19,914 nucleotides of DNA, from positions 1-19,914 of the forward strand of contig JBFHDX010000070.1 in assembly GCA_041584475.1 (NCBI GenBank), given 5' to 3'. Below are positions 9,155 through 17,868 of this stretch, one piece after another. The DNA is from JBFHDX01 sp041584475 (GTDB lineage: Bacteria > Pseudomonadota > Alphaproteobacteria > UBA8366 > JADFVY01). The notes under the pieces were generated by a model. It was not told the origin of the DNA and made no database searches. It saw nothing but the letters and a program-made list of their open reading frames with translations. Numbering within the stretch: the first letter of the stretch is position 1; each line of letters starts with the position of its first letter. The position numbers and the translations under genes were made by a program.

Positions 9155-10269
9155 TCCTCCTCCCCGACTCGTCGTCGCGTCAGCGCGAGCAGCATGCCCA
9201 TGCCGAACGCCATGGCGAGCAACGAAGATCCGCCGTAGGACAGGAACGGAAGCGTCATGCCCTTGGTCGGGATCAGATTGAGCGTCGAACCCATGTTGAT
9301 CAGCGCCTGCAACCCGAACTGCACGAGCAGGCCGAAGCCGGCGAGGGTCGCGAACACGCTGTGCTCGTGATACAGGCGGTTGAAGCCCCGCAGCACGATG
9401 AACGCGAACAGGGCGACGATGGCGAGCGTCGCGATCAGGCCGAACTCCTCGGCGGCGACGGCCAGGACGAAATCCGAATGGGCGTCCGGTATGCTCGCCT
9501 TGACGATGCCCTCGCCCGGACCCTGGCCGAGGAACCCGCCGGCCATGAAGGCCTGCATCGCACGCTCGACCTGATATCCGGTGTCGGCGTGCGGGTCGAT
9601 GAACCTGTCGATGCGGATCGCCACGTGCGGGAACATGAAATAGGCGGCGATCATCGACATGCCGCCCATCACCGCCGACGCCCCGATCCAGGCGATCGAC
9701 AGGCCGGCAAGGAACCACTGCGCCAGCCAGACGGCCGTGACCATGCCGGCCTGGCCGACATCGGGCTGTGCCAGCAGCATGCCGACGACCAGGGTGAACA
9801 GCAGCGTGCAGATCGCCGCGCCGGGGATCTCCTGGCTGGCCGGCCGCGGCGCCAGCAGCCAGGCGGCGAGCACCGCGAAGGCCGGCTTGACGAACTCGGA
9901 CGGCTGCACCGAGAAGCCGGCGATGTAGATCCAGCGGCTCGCTCCCTTGACCTCGGCGCCGACGGCCAGCGTCATCGCCATCATCGCCGCGCCGACGACG
10001 AAGACGAGCAGCGCGAGGCGTCGCACCGACTTCAGGGACATCGTCGAGATCACGACCATGACCAGCAGCGCCACCGGCAGGATCGCCGCGTGGCGGGCGA
10101 TGAAAAATTGCGGATCGAGGTCGAGCCGGGCGGCGATCGGGGGACTCGCCGCCATGGTCAGGAGCATGCCGATGGCGGCGAGCATGATCAGCGCCAGCAG
10201 CGTGAGCTTGTCGACCGTCCACCACCAGTGGCCGACGACGGAATTATCGGTACGGGACAACGCAGGCAT
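9151..10269 (-). CDS. ftsW: Septal peptidoglycan polymerase FtsW
   Basis: FtsW is a multispanning SEDS-family glycosyltransferase that polymerises lipid II at the septum together with FtsI. The 372-residue product is almost entirely hydrophobic helices, consistent with about ten transmembrane segments. Conserved SEDS blocks are GASRWIYIAGFSVQPSEFVKPA, LAQPDVGQAGM with the essential Asp in the extracellular loop region, GQGPGEGIVKASIPDAHSDFVLAVAAEEFG, and NMGSTLNLIPTKGMTLPFLSYGGSS near the C terminus. The aspartate and the PSEFVK motif favour FtsW/RodA activity; the cluster position identifies it as FtsW rather than RodA. The ATG overlaps the murD stop by one base (TGATG), and the 3' end overlaps the murG GTG by four. 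Confidence 0.97.
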   Translation of the reverse strand: MPALSRTDNSVVGHWWWTVDKLTLLALIMLAAIGMLLTMAASPPIAARLDLDPQFFIARHAAILPVALLVMVVISTMSLKSVRRLALLVFVVGAAMMAMTLAVGAEVKGASRWIYIAGFSVQPSEFVKPAFAVLAAWLLAPRPASQEIPGAAICTLLFTLVVGMLLAQPDVGQAGMVTAVWLAQWFLAGLSIAWIGASAVMGGMSMIAAYFMFPHVAIRIDRFIDPHADTGYQVERAMQAFMAGGFLGQGPGEGIVKASIPDAHSDFVLAVAAEEFGLIATLAIVALFAFIVLRGFNRLYHEHSVFATLAGFGLLVQFGLQALINMGSTLNLIPTKGMTLPFLSYGGSSLLAMAFGMGMLLALTRRRVGEEE

Positions 10270-11711
10270 CAGGCAGTCTCCACATGTGGCGTCACACGTC
10301 GAGAGCCCCCGGGCAAATCTGCCACGAGCCTCCGGAATTCAGTCCCTCTGGCCTCAAAGTCCTTGAACTGGTCGAAGGATGCACAGGCCGGCGACAAGAG
10401 CACGACCGGACCGTTCAGCCCTTCGCGCAAGGCGGCATCCCGCGCATCCCGCACCGCGCTTCCGAGATCGCCGCTTATGTCTGTTTCGACCCGGCCGCGC
10501 AGCTCTGCCGCCATCCGCTCGGCCGCCTCCCCGATCAGGAAGGCACGCCGGATGCGCGACAGCTGTGGATCGAGGGCGGAAAGTCCACCCTCCTTCGCAC
10601 GGCCGCCGGCGATCCAGTAGATATTCTCGTAGCACGCCAGCGCCCGCGCTGCAGCGTCGGCATTGGTAGCCTTGCTATCATTAATATACTTGACGCCATC
10701 GATGATTGCCACCAGCTCCTGCCGGTGTGAAAGCCCTGGAAAACTGCGGATTCCGTCGACTATCGTCGGGGATTTGAGCTTAATCTGCCGCAGTCGCGAG
10801 GATGTCGCCGCAAAGGCCGCCGCAACGTTCTGGTGATTGTGCACGCCGGGCAGGGTTTCGACGTCGTTCAGGGACATGATCTCGGCGTCCTTGCCGTCCC
10901 GGTCGTCGCGCAGGACTCCGTCGACGACATAGACGCCGCCCGGCACCCTGCGCTGCGACGAGATGGCACAGACATCGACGGCACCGCTTCGCGCCCGCTC
11001 GGTCGCGCGCAGCGCATCATGGATCGCTCGCGACTCCGCGTCGTCGACACCGATGACGACCGTCGACCCCGACCGTGGGTCGGCGACCAGCGCGCGCTTG
11101 GCGGACACGTAGCCCGCCATGCCGCCGTGGCGATCGAGGTGATCGGGGCTGATATTGATCAGGACCGCCACTGCAAAGGCGCGCGACGGGGTCAGCTCGA
11201 TCTGGTACGACGACATCTCGAGCACGTAGAAGCCGTCGCCGTCGAGCATCTCGAAATCGCAGACCGGCCGGCCGATATTGCCGCCGACCTCGACGGTCTT
11301 GCCGGCCTGATTCAAAATGTGGCCGATGAGCGCGGTCGTCGTCGATTTCCCGTTGGTTCCGGTGATCCCGACATAGGTCGCCGGCGATCCCGCGCGCACG
11401 AGGAGCTCGATGTCGCCGATGATCTCCGCCCCGGCCTCGCGCGCCCGCGCGGCCGCGACGTGCGGAGCCGGGTGGGTGTGCGGGATGCCGGGGCTGAGCA
11501 CCAGCGTGCGCACGTCCTGCCAGCTCCGGCGCTGCGACAGGTCCGTCAGCGCCACCCCGGCCGCGGCCGCGCTCTTGCGGCCGCTCTCGCTGTCGTCCCA
11601 GGCGCGCACCTCCGCGCCGCCGGCGGCCAGCGCCCGCGCCGCTGCCAGGCCCGAGCGGCCGAGACCCATCACGGCGACGGGCGTTCCGGCGAAGAGGCTG
11701 AGATCGATCAT
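10269..11711 (-). CDS. murD: UDP-N-acetylmuramoyl-L-alanine--D-glutamate ligase
   Basis: MurD is the cytoplasmic ATP-dependent ligase that adds D-glutamate to UDP-MurNAc-L-Ala. The 480-residue product has the N-terminal VAVMGLGRSGLAAARAL (12-28), the P-loop GITGTNGKSTTT (115-126), EMSSYQIE in the central domain, and the C-terminal KYINDSKATNADA and LSPACASFDQF motifs. The last is the usual D-Glu-ligase signature region. The ATG at 11711 follows the mraY stop by 13 nt with a G-rich but weak ribosome binding site. From about 10830 down to 10269 (residues about 294-480) codon choice and base composition are less G+C-biased than in neighbouring genes, with codons such as ATT, AAT, GAT and AGT clustered around 10670-10790. 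The reading frame and motifs stay intact there, so the protein should be functional. Confidence 0.97.
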   Translation of the reverse strand: MIDLSLFAGTPVAVMGLGRSGLAAARALAAGGAEVRAWDDSESGRKSAAAAGVALTDLSQRRSWQDVRTLVLSPGIPHTHPAPHVAAARAREAGAEIIGDIELLVRAGSPATYVGITGTNGKSTTTALIGHILNQAGKTVEVGGNIGRPVCDFEMLDGDGFYVLEMSSYQIELTPSRAFAVAVLINISPDHLDRHGGMAGYVSAKRALVADPRSGSTVVIGVDDAESRAIHDALRATERARSGAVDVCAISSQRRVPGGVYVVDGVLRDDRDGKDAEIMSLNDVETLPGVHNHQNVAAAFAATSSRLRQIKLKSPTIVDGIRSFPGLSHRQELVAIIDGVKYINDSKATNADAAARALACYENIYWIAGGRAKEGGLSALDPQLSRIRRAFLIGEAAERMAAELRGRVETDISGDLGSAVRDARDAALREGLNGPVVLLSPACASFDQFKDFEARGTEFRRLVADLPGGSRRVTPHVETA

Positions 11712-11724
11712 CGCGCGCCCGCCC

Positions 11725-12810
11725 CTATCGCAGCTTCAGCGTCGCCAGACCGACCACCGCGAGAATCGACGCGATGATCCAGAAGCGGATGACGATGGTC
11801 GGCTCGGCCCAGCCCTTCTTCTCGAAATGGTGGTGCAGCGGCGCCATGGCGAAGACACGTTTGCCGGTCAGCTTGAACGAGATGACCTGGACGATGACCG
11901 AGACCGTCTCGAGGACGAACAGCCCGCCGATGATGGCGAGCACCAGCTCGTGCTTGGTGACGATGCTGATGGCGCCGAGCGCGCCGCCGACCGACAGCGA
12001 GCCGGTGTCGCCCATGAACACCATTGCCGGAGGCGCGTTGTACCAGAGGAAACCGAGGCTGGCGCCGACCAGCGCGCCGCAGAAGACGGCGAGCTCGCCG
12101 GTGCCCGGCACGTGGTGGATCTGCAGATAGTTGGCGTACACGGCGTTGCCGACGAGATAGGCGATGAAACCGAAGCAGCCGGCGGCGATCATCACCGGAA
12201 CGATGGCCAGCCCGTCGAGCCCATCGGTGAGGTTGACCGCGTTCGACGCGCCGACCGTGACGAGGATCGCGAAGGGGATGAAGCCGATGCCGAGCGGGAT
12301 CAGCAGATCCTTGACGAACGGCACGGCGAGGCCGGTCGCGAGCGGCTCGCGGGTGACCTGGGTCGCGAACCACGCCGCCGCGGCGGCGATGCAGATCTCG
12401 AACAGGAGCTTGACCTTGCCGGGCATGCCCTTGGGGCTGCGCCGCGACAGTTTGAGGTAATCATCGGCGAAACCGACGGCGCCGAACCCGATGGTGACGA
12501 GCAGCACGATCCAGACGTAACCGTTCGTCAGGTCGGCCCAGAGCAGCGTCGACAGCGACAGCGCGAGCAGGATCAGGAAGCCGCCCATGGTCGGCGTGCC
12601 GGCCTTCGCCAGGTGCGTCTCCGGCCCGTCGCTCCGGATCGGCTGGCCCGCCCGCTGCTGGGCGCGCAACCAGTTGATGATGCGCGGCCCGAGCAGGAAG
12701 CTCAGGAACAGTGCCGTCATCATCGCGCCGCCGGTGCGGAACGTCAGGTACCGGAACAGGTTGAAGGCCTGGAACTCGTCGGCGAGCGGCGGCAGCAAAT
12801 TGTACAGCAT
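11725..12810 (-). CDS. mraY: Phospho-N-acetylmuramoyl-pentapeptide transferase
   Basis: MraY is the integral membrane enzyme that transfers phospho-MurNAc-pentapeptide from UDP to undecaprenyl phosphate, making lipid I. The 361-residue length is practically that of E. coli MraY. The sequence contains the N-terminal FNLFRYLTFRTGGA, KAGTPTMGG, the catalytic FADDYLK aspartates, NLTDGLDGLA, NAPPAMVFMGDTGSLSVGG and PLHHHFEKKGW with the His cluster, all separated by hydrophobic helices. I chose the ATG at 12810, giving MLYNLLPPLADEF, because GAGAGGG lies about 5 nt upstream and the conserved region begins there. It starts 10 nt after the murF stop; longer in-frame openings upstream lie inside murF and are spurious. 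Confidence 0.97.
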   Translation of the reverse strand: MLYNLLPPLADEFQAFNLFRYLTFRTGGAMMTALFLSFLLGPRIINWLRAQQRAGQPIRSDGPETHLAKAGTPTMGGFLILLALSLSTLLWADLTNGYVWIVLLVTIGFGAVGFADDYLKLSRRSPKGMPGKVKLLFEICIAAAAAWFATQVTREPLATGLAVPFVKDLLIPLGIGFIPFAILVTVGASNAVNLTDGLDGLAIVPVMIAAGCFGFIAYLVGNAVYANYLQIHHVPGTGELAVFCGALVGASLGFLWYNAPPAMVFMGDTGSLSVGGALGAISIVTKHELVLAIIGGLFVLETVSVIVQVISFKLTGKRVFAMAPLHHHFEKKGWAEPTIVIRFWIIASILAVVGLATLKLR

Positions 12811-12820
12811 GCCGACCCTC

Positions 12821-14266
12821 TCAGCCCCGGCTCGCGCGCTTCGGCGCCGGCTTGTCGTTGTCGTTCCGGCCGATCCGCAGCAACGCCTCGACGACCGGCG
12901 CCATGCGACTGCCGAGCGAACCCTTGACCGTGACCACGTCGCCCGGGCGGACCACCGCCGTGACGGGAGCGACGAGCCCGTCGCTGGTGTCGGCATGGTG
13001 GGCCCGCAGCCGCTCGGGCAGGGCCTTCATCAGATGGGCCATGTCGGTGCCCGCGGTGAAGACGAGGTCGATTCCCTCGGCCTCGAGGTTCGCGGCGAGC
13101 CCTGCGTGCAGTCCAGGGCTGTCGGGCCCGAGCTCCAGCATGTCCCCGAGTACGGCGATGCGCCGGCCGCCGCGGGCCGGCCGCATCGCGCCGAGCACGG
13201 CGAAGGCCGCCCGCATCGAGGCGGGGCTCGCGTTGTAGCTCTCGTCGATGAGCGTGAAGCGGCCGCCGCGCGGGTGCGCGATGCGGTGCTGCTCGCCGCG
13301 GCCTTTCGGCGCACTGATCCCGGCGAGCGAGCGGGCAGCCGCTTCGACGTCGGCGCCGAGCAGATGCGCGGCCCCCAGGACGCTGATCGCGATGAGCGCC
13401 CAGTGGGCGCCCGGTGCACCGGTCGTGAACGAAAGCCGGTGGCCGTCGATGTCCGCTTCGATCCGGTTGCCCGGCTCCTCGATGCGCCAATCCAGCAGCC
13501 GGAAGTCGGCGCTGTCCGCGGCGCCGAACGCGAACACGCGACCGATGCCGGCGCGCTGTGCCTGCTGCCGGAGGCGGGCGAAATGCCGGTTGTCGGCGTT
13601 GAGCAGCGCCGCGCCGTCGCCGTCCACGCCCGCGAAGATCTCGGCCTTGGCGTCGGCGATCTCGGCTTCCGACGCGAAGAATTCCAGGTGCACGGCCTCG
13701 ACCGCCGTGATCAGCGCGACATCGGGCCGCAACAGTCGCGACAGGGGCGTCAATTCCCCGGCATGGTTCATGCCGAGCTCGAAAACCCCGTACGCCGCCG
13801 CCGCGGGCATGCGCGCGAGCGACAGCGGCAGTCCCCACTGGTTGTTGAGATTGCCGCGCGTCGCCTCGGTGAGACCCTGCGCCGCCAGCACGTGGGCGAG
13901 CGCTTCCTTCGTGCTGGTCTTGCCGACGCTGCCGGTGATCGCGGCGACGCGCGCGGCGCTGCGCGCCCGCGCCGCACGGGCAAGCGCGTTGAGCCCGTCC
14001 ATGGTGTCGTCGACGACGAGCAGCGGCCGTCCGGCCACGTCGCGTCCGGCCGCCCAGTCCGCCGCCACCATCGCGGCCGCGGCGCCCTTGCGCAGGGCAT
14101 CCTCGACGTAGAGGTGGCCGTCGGTGTTGGGGCCGCGGATGGCGATGAACAGGTCGCCGGGTTCGACGCTGCGGCTGTCGATCGAGACGCCGCTCGCCTG
14201 CCAGCCGCCGTGAGCCCGGCCAGCGGTCGCGGTGGCGGCTGCCTCCGCGGTCCAGAGCGCGCTCAT
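12821..14266 (-). CDS. murF: UDP-N-acetylmuramoyl-tripeptide--D-alanyl-D-alanine ligase
   Basis: MurF is the ATP-dependent cytoplasmic ligase that adds the D-Ala-D-Ala made by Ddl to the UDP-MurNAc-tripeptide made by MurE. The 481-residue product begins MSALWTAEAAATATAG, followed by VSIDSRSVEPGDLFIAIRG, the substrate-binding region shared with MurE. The P-loop is ITGSVGKTSTKEAL; the central domain has FELGMNHAGE, and the C-terminal domain has DESYNASPASMRAAF and VLGDMLELG. The ATG at 14266 overlaps the murE stop as ATGA, which decides the start; an open frame further upstream lies inside murE. A short basic C-terminal tail (KPAPKRASRG) extends past the fold and is of no known significance. 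Confidence 0.97.
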   Translation of the reverse strand: MSALWTAEAAATATAGRAHGGWQASGVSIDSRSVEPGDLFIAIRGPNTDGHLYVEDALRKGAAAAMVAADWAAGRDVAGRPLLVVDDTMDGLNALARAARARSAARVAAITGSVGKTSTKEALAHVLAAQGLTEATRGNLNNQWGLPLSLARMPAAAAYGVFELGMNHAGELTPLSRLLRPDVALITAVEAVHLEFFASEAEIADAKAEIFAGVDGDGAALLNADNRHFARLRQQAQRAGIGRVFAFGAADSADFRLLDWRIEEPGNRIEADIDGHRLSFTTGAPGAHWALIAISVLGAAHLLGADVEAAARSLAGISAPKGRGEQHRIAHPRGGRFTLIDESYNASPASMRAAFAVLGAMRPARGGRRIAVLGDMLELGPDSPGLHAGLAANLEAEGIDLVFTAGTDMAHLMKALPERLRAHHADTSDGLVAPVTAVVRPGDVVTVKGSLGSRMAPVVEALLRIGRNDNDKPAPKRASRG

Positions 14267-15762
14267 CGGCCGCCCCCCCGCCGGTCGCGCAACGCCTCGG
14301 CGACCGCCTCGGCGTCGCTGAACGGCAAGGTGCGGTTGCCGACGATCTGGCCGGTCTCGTGTCCCTTGCCGGCGACGACGAGGATATCGCCGGCCGCCAG
14401 CTCGTCGATCGCGCTGCGGATCGCGGCCGCGCGGTCGCCGATCTCGCGCGCCCCCGGGCAAGCGGCCAGGATCTCGGCGCGGATCTTCGCCGCGTCCTCC
14501 GAGCGCGGGTTGTCGTCGGTGACGATCGGGCGATCGGCGAGCCGTGCCGCGATCTCGCCCATGATCGGGCGCTTGCCCGGATCGCGGTCCCCGCCGCAGC
14601 CGAACACGACGGCGAGCCGGCCCCGGGCGAACGGGCGGATCGCCCGCAGCACGGTCTCCAGCGCGTCGGGCGTATGCGCGTAGTCGATGATGACCGTGGC
14701 TCCGCTGTCGAGCCGCCCGGCGATCTCCATCCGGCCCGGCACCGCCCGAAGCCGCGGCAGTACCGCCGCGGCGCCGTCCAGCCCGGCGCCGCAGGCGACG
14801 GCGAGGGCCAGCGCGCACAGCACGTTCTCGAGCTGGAACGCGCCCGGCAGCGGCACCCCGGTCTCGACCGTCCGGTCGTGCAGGCGCAGCGACAGCCGCC
14901 AGCCGATATCGGCGATCTCGGCGGTGCCGCAGCGCAGGTCGCCCGCGTCGATTCCGTACGTCAGCAGCTCGAGCCCGCGGCGCGCCGCGATCGCCTCGAT
15001 CGCCGCCCGCTCGGGGGCCGCGTGCCGCACGACGGCGGTGGCGCCGGCGGGCAGGATCCCCTCGAACAGCCGCAGCTTTGCTGCACGGTAAGACTCCATC
15101 GTTTCGTGATAGTCGAGATGGTCGCGGGTGACGTTGGTCAGGGCGGCGGCCGCCAGCCGGACGCCGTCGAGCCGGTGCTGGTCGAGCCCGTGGCTCGACG
15201 CCTCCATGGCCAGATGGTCGGTGCCATCGTCGGCGAGCGCGGCGAGCGTGCGGTGCAGGGTGACCGGATCGGCCGTGGTCAGCGACGGGCCCTCGAGGGC
15301 GCGGCCGTCGGCACCGAACACGCCGAGCGTTCCGATGCTCGCCGCGCGCAGCCCGAGCTCGGACCAGATCTGGCGCAGAAAGGCGGCGACCGACGTCTTG
15401 CCGTTGGTTCCCGTGATCGCGGCCACGGTGCGCGGCTGCCGGCCGTAAAGCGTCGCCGCCATCAGGGCGAAGCGGCGCCTCGGATTGTCGTCGGTCAGAA
15501 GCACCGCGCCGCCGGCCGCGGCCGGGTCGGTTCCGGCGGGGGCAAGCACGGCAACCGCGCCGCCGGCAACGGCCGCAGCGATGAAATCCCGGCCGTCGTG
15601 CGCCGAGCCGGCAAGCGCCGCGAACAGCGCCCCCGGCTCGACCGTCCGGCTGTCGGCGGTCAGCGCGGCGATCTCCGGTCCGCCGTCGCCGCCCGGCGGG
15701 ATCCCGCCGGCGGCCTCGGCCTTCCGATATGCGGTCTCGCCAATCAGATCAATAAGACGCAA
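14263..15762 (-). CDS. murE: UDP-N-acetylmuramoyl-L-alanyl-D-glutamate--2,6-diaminopimelate ligase
   Basis: MurE is the ATP-dependent ligase adding the third residue of the stem peptide. With the start used here (499 residues) it has TADSRTVEPGALFAAL (35-50), the P-loop TGTNGKT (117-123), YRAAKLRLFEG with the probable carbamylated Lys229, DYAHTPDALETVL (360-372) and DNPR at 417-420. DNPR is the motif that binds meso-diaminopimelate, so the wall should be DAP-type. The start is uncertain. The TTG at 15762, eight bases after GGAGGG, gives the usual N terminus MRLIDL and a 14-nt overlap with ftsI. An in-frame GTG at 15789 would add nine residues but lacks a good ribosome binding site. The 3' end overlaps murF by 4 nt. 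Confidence 0.95.
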   Translation of the reverse strand: MRLIDLIGETAYRKAEAAGGIPPGGDGGPEIAALTADSRTVEPGALFAALAGSAHDGRDFIAAAVAGGAVAVLAPAGTDPAAAGGAVLLTDDNPRRRFALMAATLYGRQPRTVAAITGTNGKTSVAAFLRQIWSELGLRAASIGTLGVFGADGRALEGPSLTTADPVTLHRTLAALADDGTDHLAMEASSHGLDQHRLDGVRLAAAALTNVTRDHLDYHETMESYRAAKLRLFEGILPAGATAVVRHAAPERAAIEAIAARRGLELLTYGIDAGDLRCGTAEIADIGWRLSLRLHDRTVETGVPLPGAFQLENVLCALALAVACGAGLDGAAAVLPRLRAVPGRMEIAGRLDSGATVIIDYAHTPDALETVLRAIRPFARGRLAVVFGCGGDRDPGKRPIMGEIAARLADRPIVTDDNPRSEDAAKIRAEILAACPGAREIGDRAAAIRSAIDELAAGDILVVAGKGHETGQIVGNRTLPFSDAEAVAEALRDRRGGGR

Positions 15763-17512
15763 ACTTGCGTCCCTCCGCAAATTCGTCACCGCCGGGCGAC
15801 CCGTCGGGCCGGACGTCGCCATCGACCGGCGCGACGCCGAGCATCGGCGCCATGCGTGCGATGACCGCCCCGACCACCGGGGCGGCGACCCAGCCACCCG
15901 TTGCATATCCCCTTGTGCCGTTGCTGCCGCTCGGCTCGTCCAGCATGGCCAGCACGACATAGCGCGGATCGTCGATCGGGAAAGCGGCGACGAAGGACGA
16001 GATCAGCGCCGATCCCTCGTAGCCGGTCCCGCCCGGCTTTTCCGCCGTCCCGGTCTTGCCGCCGACGGCGTAACCGGCGACGTCGGCCCGGCGACCGGTA
16101 CCATCGGTAACCGCGAGCCGCATCAGCCGACGGATCTGCCGCGACGTCGACGCGTCGAACACCCGGACCGGCGGCACCGTTCCGGATCGTGCGACCAGCG
16201 TCGGCTCGTTCCGCACGCCGCCGTTTACGACAGTCGCGGCCCCCGATGCAAGCTGCAATGGACTGACCGCGAGCCCGTGTCCGAATCCGATCGTCATCGT
16301 GTTCACCGGCCGCCACGGCGACGGCACCAGCGGCCGCCCGACCTCGGGCAGCTCGATCGCCGGTGCGTCCAGCAGGCCGAGCCGACGCAGGTAGTCCTGC
16401 TGCGTCGCGGCGCCGATATCGAGCGCCATGCGGGCGGCACCGATGTTGGAGGAGAACATGAACACTTCGGGCAGCGACAGCCAGCGTCGCTTGGCGTGGT
16501 AGTCGCGGATCGTGTGGCTGGCGACGGTGAGCGGCCTGGTCGCGTCGTAGCGCTGCTCCATCGTGGCGACGCCCGAGTCGAGCGCGATCGCCGTGGTGAA
16601 GATCTTGAAGGTCGAGCCGAGCTCGTAGACGCCGAGGGTGGCCCGGTTGAACAGCGAGCGCTCGCGCGCCTTGCCCGGGTGATTGGGATCGAAATCGGGC
16701 AGCGAGACCAGCGCGACCACCTCGCCCGAGCGCGTGTCGAGCACGATCCCCGCCGCACCCTTCGCATCGTGTTCGATCATCGCCGCGCGCAGTTCCTCGC
16801 GCAGCGCGTGCTGGACCCGCAGATCGATCGTCAGCCGCAGCACGTCGCCGTCGTTCAGCGATGCGTCGAACGTCTTCTCGAGGCCGGCGATGCCGCGGTT
16901 GTCGCGGTCGACGAAACCGAGCACGTGGGACAGCAGCGGCCCGTGCGGATAGACGCGGTTGTATTCGGGCACGAAGTCGAGCCCCGGGATGCCGAGCCGG
17001 TTGACCTCCCACTGCTCGCGCGGCGTCAGGTTGCGTCGCAGCCAGACGAAGGTGCGCCCGGACCGCAGGCGTTTCAGGGTCGCGGCATGGTCGAGGTCGG
17101 GCAGGGCGTTGACCAGCGCCAGCGCCGCCTCTTCCGGGTCGAGCAGGCGGCGGGCGTTGGCGTACAGCGAGGCGGTCGCGAGATCGGTCGCGAGAACCTC
17201 GCCGTTGCGGTCGACGATCTTGCCGCGCGGCTGGATCGTGCCGGCCGTCGCGGCGCCGGCCACGATGTCGCCGCTGCCCCCGGCGCCGACCGCGGCGAGC
17301 TGGGTCAGGCGCCCGCCGACGGCGGCGAACGCCAGCAGCATCGCGGTGCCGGCGACCAGCAGTCGGACGCGCCCGAGCGCCAGGGTCCGCCGGACGCGCC
17401 CGTCGAGGCGCGGCGGCAGGTAGGCCGCGTGCGGGTGGCGTCCCGGGCGGAACGCGCGGCTTCCGGCGGCGCCACGGGCGGCGGTCGCATCGGTCGGCAC
17501 GTGATCGATCAT
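15749..17512 (-). CDS. ftsI: Septal peptidoglycan transpeptidase FtsI (PBP3)
   Basis: FtsI is the class B penicillin-binding protein that cross-links septal peptidoglycan in the periplasm, paired with FtsW. The 587-residue product has a basic cytoplasmic N terminus, one transmembrane anchor at about 47-70, a pedestal domain starting IQPRGKIVDRNGEVLATD (93-110), and the transpeptidase domain. The catalytic triad motifs are STFK (300-303, Ser300 nucleophile), SSN (354-356) and KTG (486-488). The ATG at 17512, with AGGTGA a few bases upstream, lies 8 nt after the ftsL stop; open frame upstream of it lies inside ftsL. The 3' end overlaps the proposed murE start. The N-terminal cytoplasmic region of about 46 residues is somewhat longer than in E. 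coli FtsI but otherwise unremarkable. Confidence 0.97.
   Translation of the reverse strand: MIDHVPTDATAARGAAGSRAFRPGRHPHAAYLPPRLDGRVRRTLALGRVRLLVAGTAMLLAFAAVGGRLTQLAAVGAGGSGDIVAGAATAGTIQPRGKIVDRNGEVLATDLATASLYANARRLLDPEEAALALVNALPDLDHAATLKRLRSGRTFVWLRRNLTPREQWEVNRLGIPGLDFVPEYNRVYPHGPLLSHVLGFVDRDNRGIAGLEKTFDASLNDGDVLRLTIDLRVQHALREELRAAMIEHDAKGAAGIVLDTRSGEVVALVSLPDFDPNHPGKARERSLFNRATLGVYELGSTFKIFTTAIALDSGVATMEQRYDATRPLTVASHTIRDYHAKRRWLSLPEVFMFSSNIGAARMALDIGAATQQDYLRRLGLLDAPAIELPEVGRPLVPSPWRPVNTMTIGFGHGLAVSPLQLASGAATVVNGGVRNEPTLVARSGTVPPVRVFDASTSRQIRRLMRLAVTDGTGRRADVAGYAVGGKTGTAEKPGGTGYEGSALISSFVAAFPIDDPRYVVLAMLDEPSGSNGTRGYATGGWVAAPVVGAVIARMAPMLGVAPVDGDVRPDGSPGGDEFAEGRKFASY
15771..15776 (-). promoter_or_regulatory. 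Shine-Dalgarno site supporting a TTG start of murE
   Basis: GGAGGG on the minus strand lies 8 nt before the TTG at 15762 and within the last codons of ftsI. It is the main reason for preferring this TTG over the GTG at 15789. Confidence 0.55.
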
Positions 17513-17520
17513 GACGTCAC

Positions 17521-17868
17521 CTAGTTCCGTGCCGCGACGGCCGCCGCCTTCGTCGCCGACGAGGCCGGCGCGTCGGGTCCGTCGCGCCGCGGGCCGACCG
17601 GGATGTCCTCGATGCGCGCCAGCCGGGCCGCCGACAGGCTGTGCAGTTCGGGCAGGTAGCGCCGCGACAGCTCGGCCATGCGGTCGGGCCGGGCGAGATA
17701 GGCCCATTCCGCCTCGAGCGTGCGGGTCGCTTCGTGCTCGCGGCGGATGTCCTGCTCGAGGGCGGCGAGCTGGACCTCCAGTTGCTCGACCTCGTAGGCG
17801 ATGCCGTAGAGGCCGGCCCCGGCGAGCGCGGCGCCGACCAGCCAGCCGACGAACATCAGGAGTCTCAT
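17521..17868 (-). CDS. ftsL: Cell division protein FtsL
   Basis: FtsL is a small bitopic membrane protein that forms a coiled coil with FtsB and, with FtsQ, controls FtsW and FtsI activity. The 115-residue product has a short N terminus, a transmembrane segment at about 3-24 (LLMFVGWLVGAALAGAGLYGIAY), then a heptad-like Leu/Glu-rich coiled coil at about 26-62. The segment LARPDRMAELSRRYLPEL follows, the region after the coil that is typically best conserved. The Ala-rich C-terminal tail is probably disordered. Sequence conservation in this family is low, so the call rests on size, topology and its position between rsmH and ftsI. The ATG overlaps the rsmH stop as ATGA. Confidence 0.92.
   Translation of the reverse strand: MRLLMFVGWLVGAALAGAGLYGIAYEVEQLEVQLAALEQDIRREHEATRTLEAEWAYLARPDRMAELSRRYLPELHSLSAARLARIEDIPVGPRRDGPDAPASSATKAAAVAARN

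Noticed and set aside
10660..10700. TATATT in murD as a promoter -10 element for ftsW
   Set aside because: The sequence 17 nt upstream matches only about half of the -35 consensus, so it is mentioned only as one explanation for the codon shift.
12587..14683. Open frame of 698 codons on the plus strand opposite murF and the end of murE
   Set aside because: Shadow of murF and murE; no family resemblance and compositionally an antisense frame.
15485..17524. Open frame of 679 codons on the plus strand opposite ftsI
   Set aside because: Antisense to ftsI, whose STFK, SSN and KTG motifs are intact; the plus-strand product resembles nothing.
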